Origin: Henningerozyma blattae CBS 6284 | Lineage: Eukaryota; Ascomycota; Saccharomycetes; Saccharomycetales; Saccharomycetaceae | Assembly: GCF_000315915.1 (NCBI RefSeq) | Contig: NC_020185.1 | Location: 868,001 to 932,000 of the forward strand | Length of the DNA: 64,000 nt | Direction of reading: 5' to 3' | The notes under the pieces: model-generated | Seen by the model: the letters and a program-made list of their open reading frames with translations, nothing else | Database searches by the model: none | Told to the model about the DNA's origin: nothing | In this document: positions 22,040 through 32,810 of the stretch, piece by piece | How positions within the stretch are numbered: position 1 is the first letter of the stretch | How the letters are laid out: each line of letters opens with the position of its first letter | Position numbers and translations under genes: made by a program

Positions 22040-24145
22040 TCAAACAGATTCTGATACAGACACTGTAGAGGTAAACGCTTCTATTAATTTTTTCAGCTCT
22101 AAATCTACATCAATAAGACTAGAAGATCTGTTATCCCATTCGTCCGTTGGAATAATTTCCTCTAGTCCATTGTCATCAGAATTTTGTTTCTCCTCCAGCA
22201 TTTTTATAGTAGTATTAGTGGGTAACTCCCAAATTTTTTCCTTAATAAGTTGGATTAAGCCAAAGTGACGAAGTTCGTATCCTTTGGTAATAATTTGTTT
22301 ATACCATGCATGCGCCTTTTCCTCTTGTCTTAGATTGATGTAATGAAATACCATCGATATGCATATCTCAAAAGTTAAAGGGTACTTGTGTCTTTCTATT
22401 AATTCTTCAATGATATTAATTTTACTCTGAGATAGATGATTCCCATATAAAACTATAGAAAATGGACATTTTGTTGCATAAATATGTGTCATATAAGGTA
22501 TTTTTTCTTGATTAAAATAGTCAATCAAAATATCTACGGCCAGAGAGTTATCTTTCAAAGAATATCGAATATGATACAGGATAATATTCAGTATTAAAAT
22601 GGAATCCTTAATTTTTGAGCTTTGTAAGCTTTTAAAATTTGAATATAATCCAAAAATAAACGTACGGAAATCTGATTTTGATAACAATTTGGCATTTGAT
22701 TTTAGCAAAACTTTATACAATTCAACTAATTCAAATATTGATGGTATTAAATTAATTCTTTTATTGACAGGTAACAATCCTTTTATTGATTCTATCTCCT
22801 CTGTAAGTTGGTTGTCACTTAATATTAAAGGTTTATTGTGGAATATCCCATGCCATAGACCTAAATTATTTAAAATTTTGAGAGTTGGCTTAATACTATG
22901 CATTGATAAAATATATTTGCAAGTAAGCTTTGGATCTTCGAAAGTGCTAACCATATTGATCAACTCTTGCATAATATATCTGCTAAATATTTTCTGTTGA
23001 AGATCTTTGGAATTGAAATTCTTATTTTTAGAAATCATTGAAATAATCCCTAGTATTTCATCCTGTTTAGAATGTTTGTTTAACATATGTAGTAGCATAT
23101 GCAAGGATTTATGTAGAAGTTTAAGCTTGCAGTTTTCATTTAAACCCTTTATATTATTAATAAATTCAATTTGAGTATTAAAAAATCTAATAAACATAGG
23201 AATGGTTCCTTGTTGAGATATATAATACAACATAAGATCATGGAATTGAATTAATTTAGATTCTGATATACTAATGCCATCAGATGGTTTAACCTTGTGA
23301 AATTTTGAGTCAATTTGTAAGGTTTTCAGTAATGCTGCAAAATAATATTCTACATATCTGAAATCCTTTTTTTTCAATAATAAGGAAAATAATTGGATAA
23401 TTATTTCAAAATCATACAATTTGATAAACTTATCCATAAAGACATCCTTTTGACCGTTTATTAAAAACCTTTGAAATGTGACCAATCGTAGATTCTCTAT
23501 ATTCCCATTCAATAGTCTTGATCTTAATTCATGTATAAACACACAAGATGATAAATTAACGTTATTTTCTATGAGAAATAAATAATGGCTTGGATATTGC
23601 TCTTTCGTTAGATTTGTGAGAAACCATTTATGAATTGCTGTAGGTAATACAACTGGAGAATTTTTACTTACTAAAGGAAATAATTGATTTTGAATGCTTA
23701 TTACTTGGTACAATTCAGTTATTTTCAAATCATTCGTTAAACTTTTATCTGATACGATATCAAAGAGACAATTTTGAAAAGCCTGTCTTTGATTTTCACC
23801 GTATCTTAGTATCATTAGCATTCTCACAAAATTTGGCTTATCGGAAATTTGGGTTAATTTGAATAAAAGAACACTGTAAAGATTGCCAAATTTTCTACCC
23901 ATAAACCGTTTTGTGGTAGTTAATTCGTTAACGTTATCAATATTTTGAAGCATATTATGAAGTTCTATTAATTTCTGTTTCCCATTTTTAGCTCTGAAAA
24001 TATGGCCAATAGGATACGCTGTTAGGAATTTATGCACAGCTTCATTACAAGCGGATTTGGATTGTGATCTAATAAATGTTATACCTAAACGATTCTTAAG
24101 GTTTAGATGGAAACTGAGAACTTTCCGCTCTAAGCATATCTTCAT
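22040..24145 (-). CDS. ATP22: Atp22, mitochondrial translational activator of ATP6
   Basis: Homologue of yeast Atp22 (Tcm10), a mitochondrial inner-membrane factor that activates translation of ATP6 mRNA and so assembly of the ATP synthase Fo sector. At 701 residues it is close to the yeast length (684). This family diverges fast. The best conserved part is C-terminal: ATKCPFSIVLYGNH, then YPLTFEICISMVFHYINLR, then AHAWYKQIITKGYELRHFGLIQLIKE. The N-terminus is basic and rich in Ser/Arg/Lys with few acidic residues, as expected of a presequence (MKICLERKVL). The position between GEP4 and KIC1 is where the chromosome IV copy belongs in the merged ancestral order. It is divergent from KIC1. Confidence 0.88.
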   Translation of the reverse strand: MKICLERKVLSFHLNLKNRLGITFIRSQSKSACNEAVHKFLTAYPIGHIFRAKNGKQKLIELHNMLQNIDNVNELTTTKRFMGRKFGNLYSVLLFKLTQISDKPNFVRMLMILRYGENQRQAFQNCLFDIVSDKSLTNDLKITELYQVISIQNQLFPLVSKNSPVVLPTAIHKWFLTNLTKEQYPSHYLFLIENNVNLSSCVFIHELRSRLLNGNIENLRLVTFQRFLINGQKDVFMDKFIKLYDFEIIIQLFSLLLKKKDFRYVEYYFAALLKTLQIDSKFHKVKPSDGISISESKLIQFHDLMLYYISQQGTIPMFIRFFNTQIEFINNIKGLNENCKLKLLHKSLHMLLHMLNKHSKQDEILGIISMISKNKNFNSKDLQQKIFSRYIMQELINMVSTFEDPKLTCKYILSMHSIKPTLKILNNLGLWHGIFHNKPLILSDNQLTEEIESIKGLLPVNKRINLIPSIFELVELYKVLLKSNAKLLSKSDFRTFIFGLYSNFKSLQSSKIKDSILILNIILYHIRYSLKDNSLAVDILIDYFNQEKIPYMTHIYATKCPFSIVLYGNHLSQSKINIIEELIERHKYPLTFEICISMVFHYINLRQEEKAHAWYKQIITKGYELRHFGLIQLIKEKIWELPTNTTIKMLEEKQNSDDNGLEEIIPTDEWDNRSSSLIDVDLELKKLIEAFTSTVSVSESV

Positions 24146-24899
24146 CAGGTCTCAAAGACAGTAATTTTATCTCAAATTAATAAATAGGCATGAACTCCTC
24201 AACGCACTGGTAACTCGGAATTATATATTATTTTAACCTGAAAGCTAATCCAGTTTTTAAGGTTAGTATTAATATTTTGCTTACCGATTATATTACCCGG
24301 ATAAAGAAAAACAGACTATTATATTAATATCTCTAACTGTACCTGAATAAGCACCATTATTTATGACACTATAGTTGGAGTAAAACAAATAACGTATCTT
24401 CTTAAAAGTTTTGTTCAGCCTAATTTTTAAATTTTACAATCATTGGGTGGAATCTTCTCTTTGCATCAATATATATTTAAGAAAACAATATTCTATTGTT
24501 AATATATTATATATATATATATATATATATTAACATATATTTATAAACATCTTAAAGCAGAACTGGAATAAAGTACATTTTTGATTATCAAGTTTAAAAT
24601 CTTATTTTGAAATATATATTTATATATATTCAATTATATTCACTTGCAGATCCTATTTGTGTGCACGGATGTTATCTGATTCACGTGCGTCAAGAAATGG
24701 AAGTTGAAAAGGTTTGTCATTTAGGAAAAGATCAGCAGTGATGAGGTAAATAATAAAATAAAATAAAAAAAATCTAGAAAAAACAATAATAGATAAAAGA
24801 AGTCAAAGGCTCCAGTATAATATTAAAGATATTTGATCACTATTCTTTTTGCGATTGTCGAGGCAATGGATTCAAAGAAATTAGAATCTGCAAATCGAG
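24146..24899. other. Divergent ATP22-KIC1 intergenic region
   Basis: 754 bp without a supported gene. It contains an alternating AT run at 24507-24530 and TCACGTGC at 24681-24688 (Cbf1-type E-box). An ATG at 24866 opens a 31-codon frame that overlaps the KIC1 start in another register and may be the displaced true N-terminus of KIC1. Confidence 0.55.
24681..24687. promoter_or_regulatory. Cbf1-type E-box TCACGTG in the KIC1/ATP22 promoter
   Basis: TCACGTG followed by C, about 220 bp upstream of KIC1. The same octamer TCACGTGC recurs at three other intergenic positions (9006-9013 minus strand, 35667-35674, 53099-53106). Confidence 0.4.
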
Positions 24900-27800
24900 A
24901 TGTTTCTAGATCAAATAGTCAAATGGAAGATGTTAAAAAACAAGACCTCGAATCACGCTAAAAATAGTTTGAAAAGGGAATACTCTTCAAAACATGATCA
25001 GAATAAAAGCAATACAACAGATATATTGAACAGTAAAGATGTTTGCCGTTCATTCAGAAGAACTGAAATTATTGGAAGAGGTAAGTTTGGTGTGGTGTAT
25101 AAAGGCTATCATATGAAAACAAAGGGTGTCTATGCGATTAAAGTATTAAGTTTAGAGAGTGATTTAGATGAAGTTGCAGATATCCAAAGAGAGATACAGT
25201 TTTTGGTTAGTTTAAAACAAGTACCCAACATCACAAGATATTATGCTTCATATTTGAAAGATACCAGCTTATGGATTATTATGGAATATTGTGCCGGTGG
25301 CTCTGTTAGGACATTATTAAGGCCTGGGAAAATAGATGAGAAGTATATCGCAGTGATAATGAGAGAATTATTAGTAGCACTTCATTATATTCATAAAGAT
25401 AACGTCATCCATAGAGATATTAAAGCTGCCAATTTACTGATAACGAATGAAGGTAATGTCAAATTATGTGATTTTGGTGTTGCTGCACAGTTAAATCAAA
25501 ATACTATGAGAAGACAAACTATGGCAGGTACACCCTATTGGATGGCACCTGAAGTTATTATGGAAGGTATTTCTTATGATACTAAAGCTGATATATGGTC
25601 TGTAGGTATTACTGCGTATGAAATTGCTACAGGTAATCCACCGTTTTGTGAAATGGAAGCCTTAAGAGCTATGCAAGTAATTAGTAAATCCAAGCCTGCT
25701 AGATTAGAAGGTAAAAATCATGATCCATTATTAAAGGAATTTATTGCCATGTGTTTAGATGAAGATCCTCAAGAACGTCCTACTGCAGATAAGTTATTAC
25801 ATGAGAGTGCATTTATTAAACATTATAAGAATACTCATACTTCAGTCTTAAAAGAATTAATTAGTAGATATTTACTATTTCGTGATAAATATGCAAATGC
25901 ATATAATGATTCCAAGGAAATGGAGGAAGAAGTTAAGAAAGAAAATGAAGTTGAAGAGAACATCGATCTTAAATGGGATTTTGACTCTTTGAGCTCTAGA
26001 GATTATATTCTTGAAAATGATATTAATATTGATGATATTCCAGAAGAAACCGGATTAGAAGAAGCAGGCCATTATAATTTTGCATATCCAGATGAAGAAC
26101 TTTATTTGTCTACCAAAGGTATATCTAATATTAATGGTTATATTACTAGTTCTCAAAATTTACCAAATGGTATTAGTAATACACATGTATTTTCTACTAA
26201 TAATAATCAAACTCATGGTAATCCACCTTTAAATACGAATACTCAAATATTTACTAACGCTCCAACCAATACTAATGGGAATGTATATACACAGTCTAAT
26301 AATACAATTACAAGACTTGGTAGTATTGCTACGAAGACTAATAACAATCTTAACAAAACAGCAAGAATTCTCACAAGAAATCAAATTCAAACAAATGGGA
26401 AAGCTATTATGACCAATCGTATTACAAATACTCAAGCCATGCCACCATCTATGCTGGAAAGTAGAGCTACTAAAGAATTACTTCAATTATTTGACGAAGG
26501 TGATGATCGCGTTGATAATAATGCCAATGGTGATGAATTGAATCATAACTCAAAAAATATTATCAGCCCGACAATTATAACACCTTCAGTGGCACCTGAA
26601 CAAATTGAAATACCTTCTGAATTACCTGAAAGCACCATAGCTACAAAATCGACTAATGTAAGTAGAAGACCTACTTTAACAGCAAACAAAACACCTTCAC
26701 CAAACAAGAAAACAGTAGTACGATCTGCAAGTTCACCAATCAAGAGAAATATAGGATTAGTACCATCTTTACCACCTATTGATACCAAGAATATCGCATC
26801 ACCCAACTTATGCATCTTAAAGGATGGGAATGAAGAACAAACACTATTGCATATGCCATTACCAACTTCCGCGGTATCTAGTAATTTGTTAGAGAATGCT
26901 GGCATTAATAATCAATCATCAACCAATGTAACTTTAAATGGGAATGTTTTATCATCATCAACGTCATCCACAAATACTACCAATGCCATTACAAATAACG
27001 GTAACACTACTAGTATTAATAACAATATCAATAATTTAACGATATCCACTTCCAATTTCCCCAATAATCAGGTTAACCAATTTGGATTCGACCCATCAGA
27101 AGCCTCTAGTGCTCCTGTGGCTATGACACCAATTAGTGAGAAAGTTCCTGATTTACCAGGATTCAATCTATTGAGCAATAGTACTACAAAAATCAATCAA
27201 ACTGCTAACCGGTTAAGATCCACAACTCGAACTGAACTCCCCGTTGCCACTAGTGTTCTCAATGCATCCACTACTCATTCTATTTCTAATCATGTAAATG
27301 GGATTTCTAATAGTTCGTCTACTATTAGTGTACCAAGTAGTACTACTAATAGTACTGCAACTATACCAACAATATCCACCACAGCTACCACTACTACTAC
27401 CATTAGTGGTACTAACACTACTGCTAGTATCACAGCTACTAATACTACAACATCTACTACTACTAATAATAATACTAATATACTCTCCAATAATAATTTA
27501 AGTGCATCTAATAGTAATATCTCGGGAAACGTCACCAATACATCATTGCCAATTTTATCGCCTTCATTAATCAATTCGAATAATAATGAACCTATCATGA
27601 CTTCTTCCAATTCATTCATTAATAATATTAGTTCCAATACTTCTACTTCTAATAGTAATAACAACAATGATATCTCCGGGAATAATACAAACCCATTCCA
27701 AATCAATTCCTCCTCTACTGTAACATCTTCAACTACGTTGAATTCTGCTACCATAGAAGATGCTGAGAATAATAATGTGAGCCATTCTGGAAGCAAGATG

Positions 27801-27997
27801 ATAATGAACCCTCCACCAAGAACATTGGCCATGGAAATGTTTTTGATCATGACTTAGATAGAAATAATCGTCGGAATAGTGGTTGGAAAGATCGTAAACC
27901 GATGGTTTTGAAAGAATTACGTTCTTTGCTTCAAATGTATACAGAAGGGTTACCCGTAATCGAAGATACTCTAGAACACCAACTTAAAGGTGGGTGA
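24900..27997 (+). CDS. KIC1: Kic1, GCK/Ste20-like kinase of the RAM network (apparent frameshift near 3' end)
   Basis: Protein kinase of the RAM pathway (with Cbk1, Hym1, Tao3, Sog2) controlling polarised growth, cell separation and wall integrity. Counting from the ATG at 24900: Gly-loop GRGKFG 59-64, catalytic Lys81, HRD 171-173, DFG 191-193, TPYWMAPE 211-218. It is followed by a conserved KWDFDSL block and a long Asn/Thr/Ser-rich tail containing QFGFDPSEASSAPVAMTPISEK, which is shared with yeast Kic1. The open frame stops at 27857 (985 residues). The next 50 codons in the -1 frame, starting at 27845, encode a Kic1-like ending (RKPMVLKELRSLLQMY) with a stop at 27995-27997. The register breaks at a T5 run, 27840-27844. 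The N-terminus is also doubtful: an ATG at 24866 gives a more typical hydrophilic start in another frame that runs into an A6 run (24935-24940). Confidence 0.95.
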
Positions 27998-29918
27998 ACA
28001 GTTTAAGACATAGATTGTTTTTAGATTGTTTATTGACAAGGGAATATTCAATAATAAAGAATATGCTTGTTTTATTGGAATAAAATTTGTTTACTCAGAT
28101 AATATCGAACAATACAAGAGAACAAGGGTAACAAAAACACACCGAGACTCTATTAATAAATAAATAAGTCTAATCGTGACATATAGAGAGTCGTAATCAT
28201 ATAAACAAAACACTATAAAGGACTCCTTCTTCTTTTGAAAGATACTGTGCTTTCTCACTCAATTTGGATATGACTGTTTATTAATACTCTTTCATTGTTA
28301 TCCATTAGCATTCCCCATCTGTATTGAAACTTCCCACTCTATTCAATTTTTTGCCTAAACAATTGAGAATCATTCAACAAATAATTCTAATTCTAATAAT
28401 AATAATAATAGTACTTAAAATATGCATTCTACTACTGAGAATTCTAAGCCCATGTGTTTTTTTTATTTTTATTTTCATTCTCAATCCAAGAATTTTCTAT
28501 ATTCCCAATAGCCTATGATTGTATTCTCTACTAGTTAAATTCCAATATGTTATCCAAGCATCCAATTACCATAAACGAAATGTCTCCATGTATCTCAATT
28601 AGGAAATAAACCAAATTGTCTACCCTCGCCAGATATGGAATACCTGAATTTACTCACAGAGAAAATACCAGATTTGTCGTGCCATATTTCCCCTTCAGGG
28701 TATATTACTTCTGCTTTAGGTATGACATTATTTCTATTTTCAGATATGTCCTGATACGGTATTACCGCGCTGGTCCTGTGACTTTCCTTTTTCTGCTTTT
28801 GTCGTGGCTTGGCTTTTTTCGTAGACACAGCATATTTTAATCTTTTTCTTTCAAGGCTCTTTAGATTTTCGCGCCCGTTTCTGGGCCGCGTCAGATCTGC
28901 GTCAAACAGGTTTCGAATGGATGACTGCCCTTTATGGTAATAAACAGCAAGATGACGCTGGCTACTATACAAATGCCAGAAATAAGAAAAAAAAAATATT
29001 AATAATAATAATTGATAATAGACAATTGAAAGAAAAACAAAAAATCCCAAAATATCAAAATTAAAAGTAAAACAGGTTACATGTCACTGGAAAAGTAATA
29101 AATTAAAGCTCAAGCAGGGATTCGTAAAGAGAGAGGATTCCTCTGTAATAGTAAAAGTGCTGCGGAGGCGCCCCTAGCCAGCATGGGTAGTACAGAATAC
29201 AGAATACAGAATATATATCTACATACTTGCTGCCCCCATTATCAAACAACTGTTAGCAATGGCAAGCCAGTGATATATATAAGTAATATAATATAGTAGA
29301 CTCGAGAGTCGTATACTTAACGGACTTGGTTTCTTGGAAGTCATAGCATATACTTGTAGGATTGTCATTTTGCTTTGCAAGACAATAGATGCAATACTAA
29401 GATTATTATCTGTTCACTAAATCACTCGCTTATCAACCGCTCTAATTTTTTTTTTTACCCGCTTACTTCATTTCTCTCTTACGGTTACATACATTGGTAC
29501 AAGACACGCCTTACGCCTACGCATTCACCAATATTGTTAAAGCATCCGTTCATTTAACAAAAGAAACCTCAAGTCAACTTTACTATTCGAATCGTTGTGG
29601 TTTTCTAATACACGAAACTAATCTTTTATCCATTATTAGAAACCTTCACTCCCTGTTGGTCTCAACTACTCCCCACTACAAGAGGAAACTGCACCCATAC
29701 ACAATCCGAATTTCAATACTGCCAGCCTAAAGAGACTGATTCTAGATCGATCCATCTGCATCAATTTCCAAATCCATTCTATAACCTAAAAATATCACAT
29801 CTCATCAAAATTAATTTGATCTAAACCAATCTGTCCAATTTAAATTTCCTTTACCGTCTTCCACACTTGTAGAAATTTTTTCACCCCTCTCAAAAAATAT
29901 CTTTCTACTTCGTTTATT
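27998..29918. other. KIC1 3' flank and long SBE2/SBE22 promoter
   Basis: 1.9 kb with no confidently supported gene. 28595-29050 on the minus strand is open for 151 codons and includes a locally G+C-rich stretch (about 28865-28960). I do not recognise the product, and its first 28 residues are only an AT-rich hydrophobic run. Near 29165-29210 there is a CCCCT stress-element core and three copies of ACAGAAT. A pyrimidine-rich leader precedes the SBE2 ATG. Confidence 0.5.
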
Positions 29919-32810
29919 ATGACGGCCACATTACTTTCCCCGTTTCAGAATCCGAGCTCTATAAATAAATTTCCTACACGAACTTTTTCAAAACGCGATC
30001 AAAATGGAATTGATCGTGAGGCTGACCATTTGGCTTCAAATGGAAAAATAAATAATAAAACTATAAACAAACAATTCTCGAGTGTAAACAGTTCCAATCA
30101 TGAAACTACTATTGGACAAACCGACTTACACGACCAAGAACGCGAAGAGAGTGTAATTAAGATCAAGAAAAGAGGTGGGGACACCGCTTGTTCTAACTCC
30201 AGACCTGTCAATACTATCACCACGGACTCTTCCATCATCGGGAAGGTGAATACTGCTGCCACCGCTGCTACTAGTCCTACTTTCAGTGCCAGTTCTGTAA
30301 CTCCTGGAAGTAATTGCAATTCTCACAGCAAGTTGAGAGATTTGTCAGGCTCGACGGTTTTTCTTGGTCTGGGGATACGTGGTAGAAGACCAAGCAACAA
30401 TTTATTAGAAATGCTTGATTCTTCTGATATTTCAACAGATTCTATCACTATAAAGAACTCTAATACCATTGCTACTACTACTGCTACCACCACTGCTGCT
30501 ACTGCTCCAATGAACTCAAACGATACAGATCATATGAGAATGCCTACAAGAGATAAACAAAAGGCTCATCCAAGGCCAATGTCCCATGATTCTATAGCTA
30601 CTACCACAACAGAATTATTCGACACAATTTCAAACTCTTCATCTGCTTCTTCGTCAAATTATGAGTTATCTAATAGCATTACCAATTCTACTACAAACAA
30701 TAATATGAATGATTTTGGATTGAATCCCAAACCAATCTCATTATCCAACTTATCACCAAATCTATTGAACAGCTCTAATTCTCTTCTCAATCAACATGAT
30801 ATGAAGACTCCTCTTTCAAATTTCATTCAATTAGGATTTAAACAATCAGCTTCATCTTCATCTTCACCTTCACCTTCACCATCTTCCATTGTTTATAATA
30901 ATAATAAGCAAAATAATTTACGATCTCAATCCAATACTCCTCCACACCCTGCTTCTTTGAATAAATCTCAACTTGTGGTTAACTTACCTTTAAGTAGATC
31001 TGTTGTATTAAGCAATGGGTCTCGTGCTTTGCTAACACCTTCCCAAAGGTTAAGATTACGTAGAGAATTAAATGATACCGCTTTAAGAAATTCTGTGAAA
31101 GGTAAAGAAAAATTTTTCGATCAATTCGATGATGATGTTTTACAAGATGATGGAATTGATAAGACTCAAGTTTGGAATATTCCAATGGCTTCTTTTTCTA
31201 CATCTTCATTCTTATCTACTTCATCTACTCAAAGCTCTTCAAAACATAATAAAAGACCTAATACTCCAAGGATCAAGAACAACTCTAATTCAACCCATTC
31301 TCATAATAATAGTTCTCAACTTTATAATCCAAGCATCCATTCTCAATCAAGTAATAATATCCTTCATTCCAATGACAATAATAGTATCAACTCTAATTCT
31401 AATCACTCTAATCATTCCTCTTCTTCTTCTACTGTTACTGCTGCTACTAATACTTCTCAAATACCGTTACATTTTAATATTCCTGCATCACCAATTCCAG
31501 GTTTGGATAATGTTTCTGATTTCCAATATTTAGAAAAAACTACTCAAGATTTATCTTGTGCTTATATTAAATCTTCCACTAATCTATCAAGGGCAATGCT
31601 ATCCAATAGATCTTCCAATGCTAGTTTATTACCATTAGAAATTAAAGAGGCAAGTGATAATGGTATGGAGGATCTTTTATTAGTCTCTGATGATAAGTTG
31701 AATTCATTATCTTTTTCAAGACCAAGTTGGTTACCACCAAAGGATCCAAGAGAAAAAAAATTACATGAAACAAATATTTCAGATAAATTACAAACTGCTT
31801 CACAAGATCATCTTAAAAAACAAAAGATTAGATCTATTAGACATAAAAAAAATATTGAAAACCATTCTAAATACAATTCGTTATTTGAAAGAGGTTTAAC
31901 AAGAAATTCTTCATTGTATGTTTTAAAACGTTTAATTTGGGAAACATCATTATTAAAAGAAAATCGTTTGAAATTTTATCCGACTTTATTGGAAAGTGAA
32001 AAAAATTTAATTAGTTTAAATTTCATTGAAACATTTGAATCATTAAGCCAATTACGTCAAAATATTGAATTTCCTAAGATTAAAGAAGAAGAAATCAATC
32101 AATCTATTGAACTTGTTATCAATAAGAGTTTAGAAACAAAGCAAATCCTTAGAGATTTAAACATTTTATTACAACTGAAATCTATTTCACAACAAGGTCT
32201 AATGACCGGTGATGTATTATTATTTTATCATTTATTAAAAGATTCAAATCAAGAACAACATTATTTACAAAATATTTGGACCATTGTAAATTTAATTCAA
32301 ATGACATGCTTCAGTGAAACATGTAAACAAAATTATGATGCTAATATCTTTAATTCAAATAGTGTCATGTCCTCATATCTTTCCAATAAACCCGATTTCA
32401 AAAAGGAATTCAATCCAGATTGTATCAATTTTAATACATGGTGGAATATTTTAAGACATGTCGATCATAAATTATTCATGTGGATTTTAGATATCATAGT
32501 AATTAATAATGGACAATGTTTTAAAAATTTACCGGCATACAATTATCCATCGAATTTTACTAAATGGGAACAATATAAATCTTCAAACGTCTTTTCTAAT
32601 CACAAGATTTTATTATCATTAACATTAACAGTTCTTTTAAATTATCATTTTGGATTTGATGATTTGAAGACTTTGTATAATATCAAAAATTCAACATTCC
32701 ATATTCCTCTCCCTTTAAGTAATGATCCAACTTCAGAAGAAACAAAGGCTTCCATTGATGCCACTTATTCATTTGTTAACAAGTGGTTACATTATTTCAA
32801 GAAATTTTAA
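29919..32810 (+). CDS. SBE2/SBE22: Sbe2/Sbe22 family, Golgi-to-wall transport of cell-wall components
   Basis: Homologue of the duplicated yeast pair Sbe2/Sbe22, Golgi-linked proteins needed for bud growth and transport of wall components. The N-terminal 550 residues are low-complexity Ser/Asn/Thr-rich, with a conserved island around residues 335-400 (LVVNLPLSRSVVLSNGSRALLTPSQRLRLRREL). The C-terminal 350 residues form the conserved folded part (RGLTRNSSLYVLKRLIWETSLLKENRLKFYP ... FVNKWLHYFKKF). At 963 residues it is longer than the S. cerevisiae proteins (about 850-865) because of the low-complexity half. Sequence alone does not tell which ohnologue this is. It sits directly after KIC1 on the same strand, as SBE22 does in S. 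cerevisiae. Confidence 0.88.
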   Translation: MTATLLSPFQNPSSINKFPTRTFSKRDQNGIDREADHLASNGKINNKTINKQFSSVNSSNHETTIGQTDLHDQEREESVIKIKKRGGDTACSNSRPVNTITTDSSIIGKVNTAATAATSPTFSASSVTPGSNCNSHSKLRDLSGSTVFLGLGIRGRRPSNNLLEMLDSSDISTDSITIKNSNTIATTTATTTAATAPMNSNDTDHMRMPTRDKQKAHPRPMSHDSIATTTTELFDTISNSSSASSSNYELSNSITNSTTNNNMNDFGLNPKPISLSNLSPNLLNSSNSLLNQHDMKTPLSNFIQLGFKQSASSSSSPSPSPSSIVYNNNKQNNLRSQSNTPPHPASLNKSQLVVNLPLSRSVVLSNGSRALLTPSQRLRLRRELNDTALRNSVKGKEKFFDQFDDDVLQDDGIDKTQVWNIPMASFSTSSFLSTSSTQSSSKHNKRPNTPRIKNNSNSTHSHNNSSQLYNPSIHSQSSNNILHSNDNNSINSNSNHSNHSSSSSTVTAATNTSQIPLHFNIPASPIPGLDNVSDFQYLEKTTQDLSCAYIKSSTNLSRAMLSNRSSNASLLPLEIKEASDNGMEDLLLVSDDKLNSLSFSRPSWLPPKDPREKKLHETNISDKLQTASQDHLKKQKIRSIRHKKNIENHSKYNSLFERGLTRNSSLYVLKRLIWETSLLKENRLKFYPTLLESEKNLISLNFIETFESLSQLRQNIEFPKIKEEEINQSIELVINKSLETKQILRDLNILLQLKSISQQGLMTGDVLLFYHLLKDSNQEQHYLQNIWTIVNLIQMTCFSETCKQNYDANIFNSNSVMSSYLSNKPDFKKEFNPDCINFNTWWNILRHVDHKLFMWILDIIVINNGQCFKNLPAYNYPSNFTKWEQYKSSNVFSNHKILLSLTLTVLLNYHFGFDDLKTLYNIKNSTFHIPLPLSNDPTSEETKASIDATYSFVNKWLHYFKKF

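Noticed and set aside
24259..24265. TACTAAC on the minus strand upstream of ATP22 as an intron branch site
   Set aside because: No GTATGT-type 5' splice site was found upstream on that strand.
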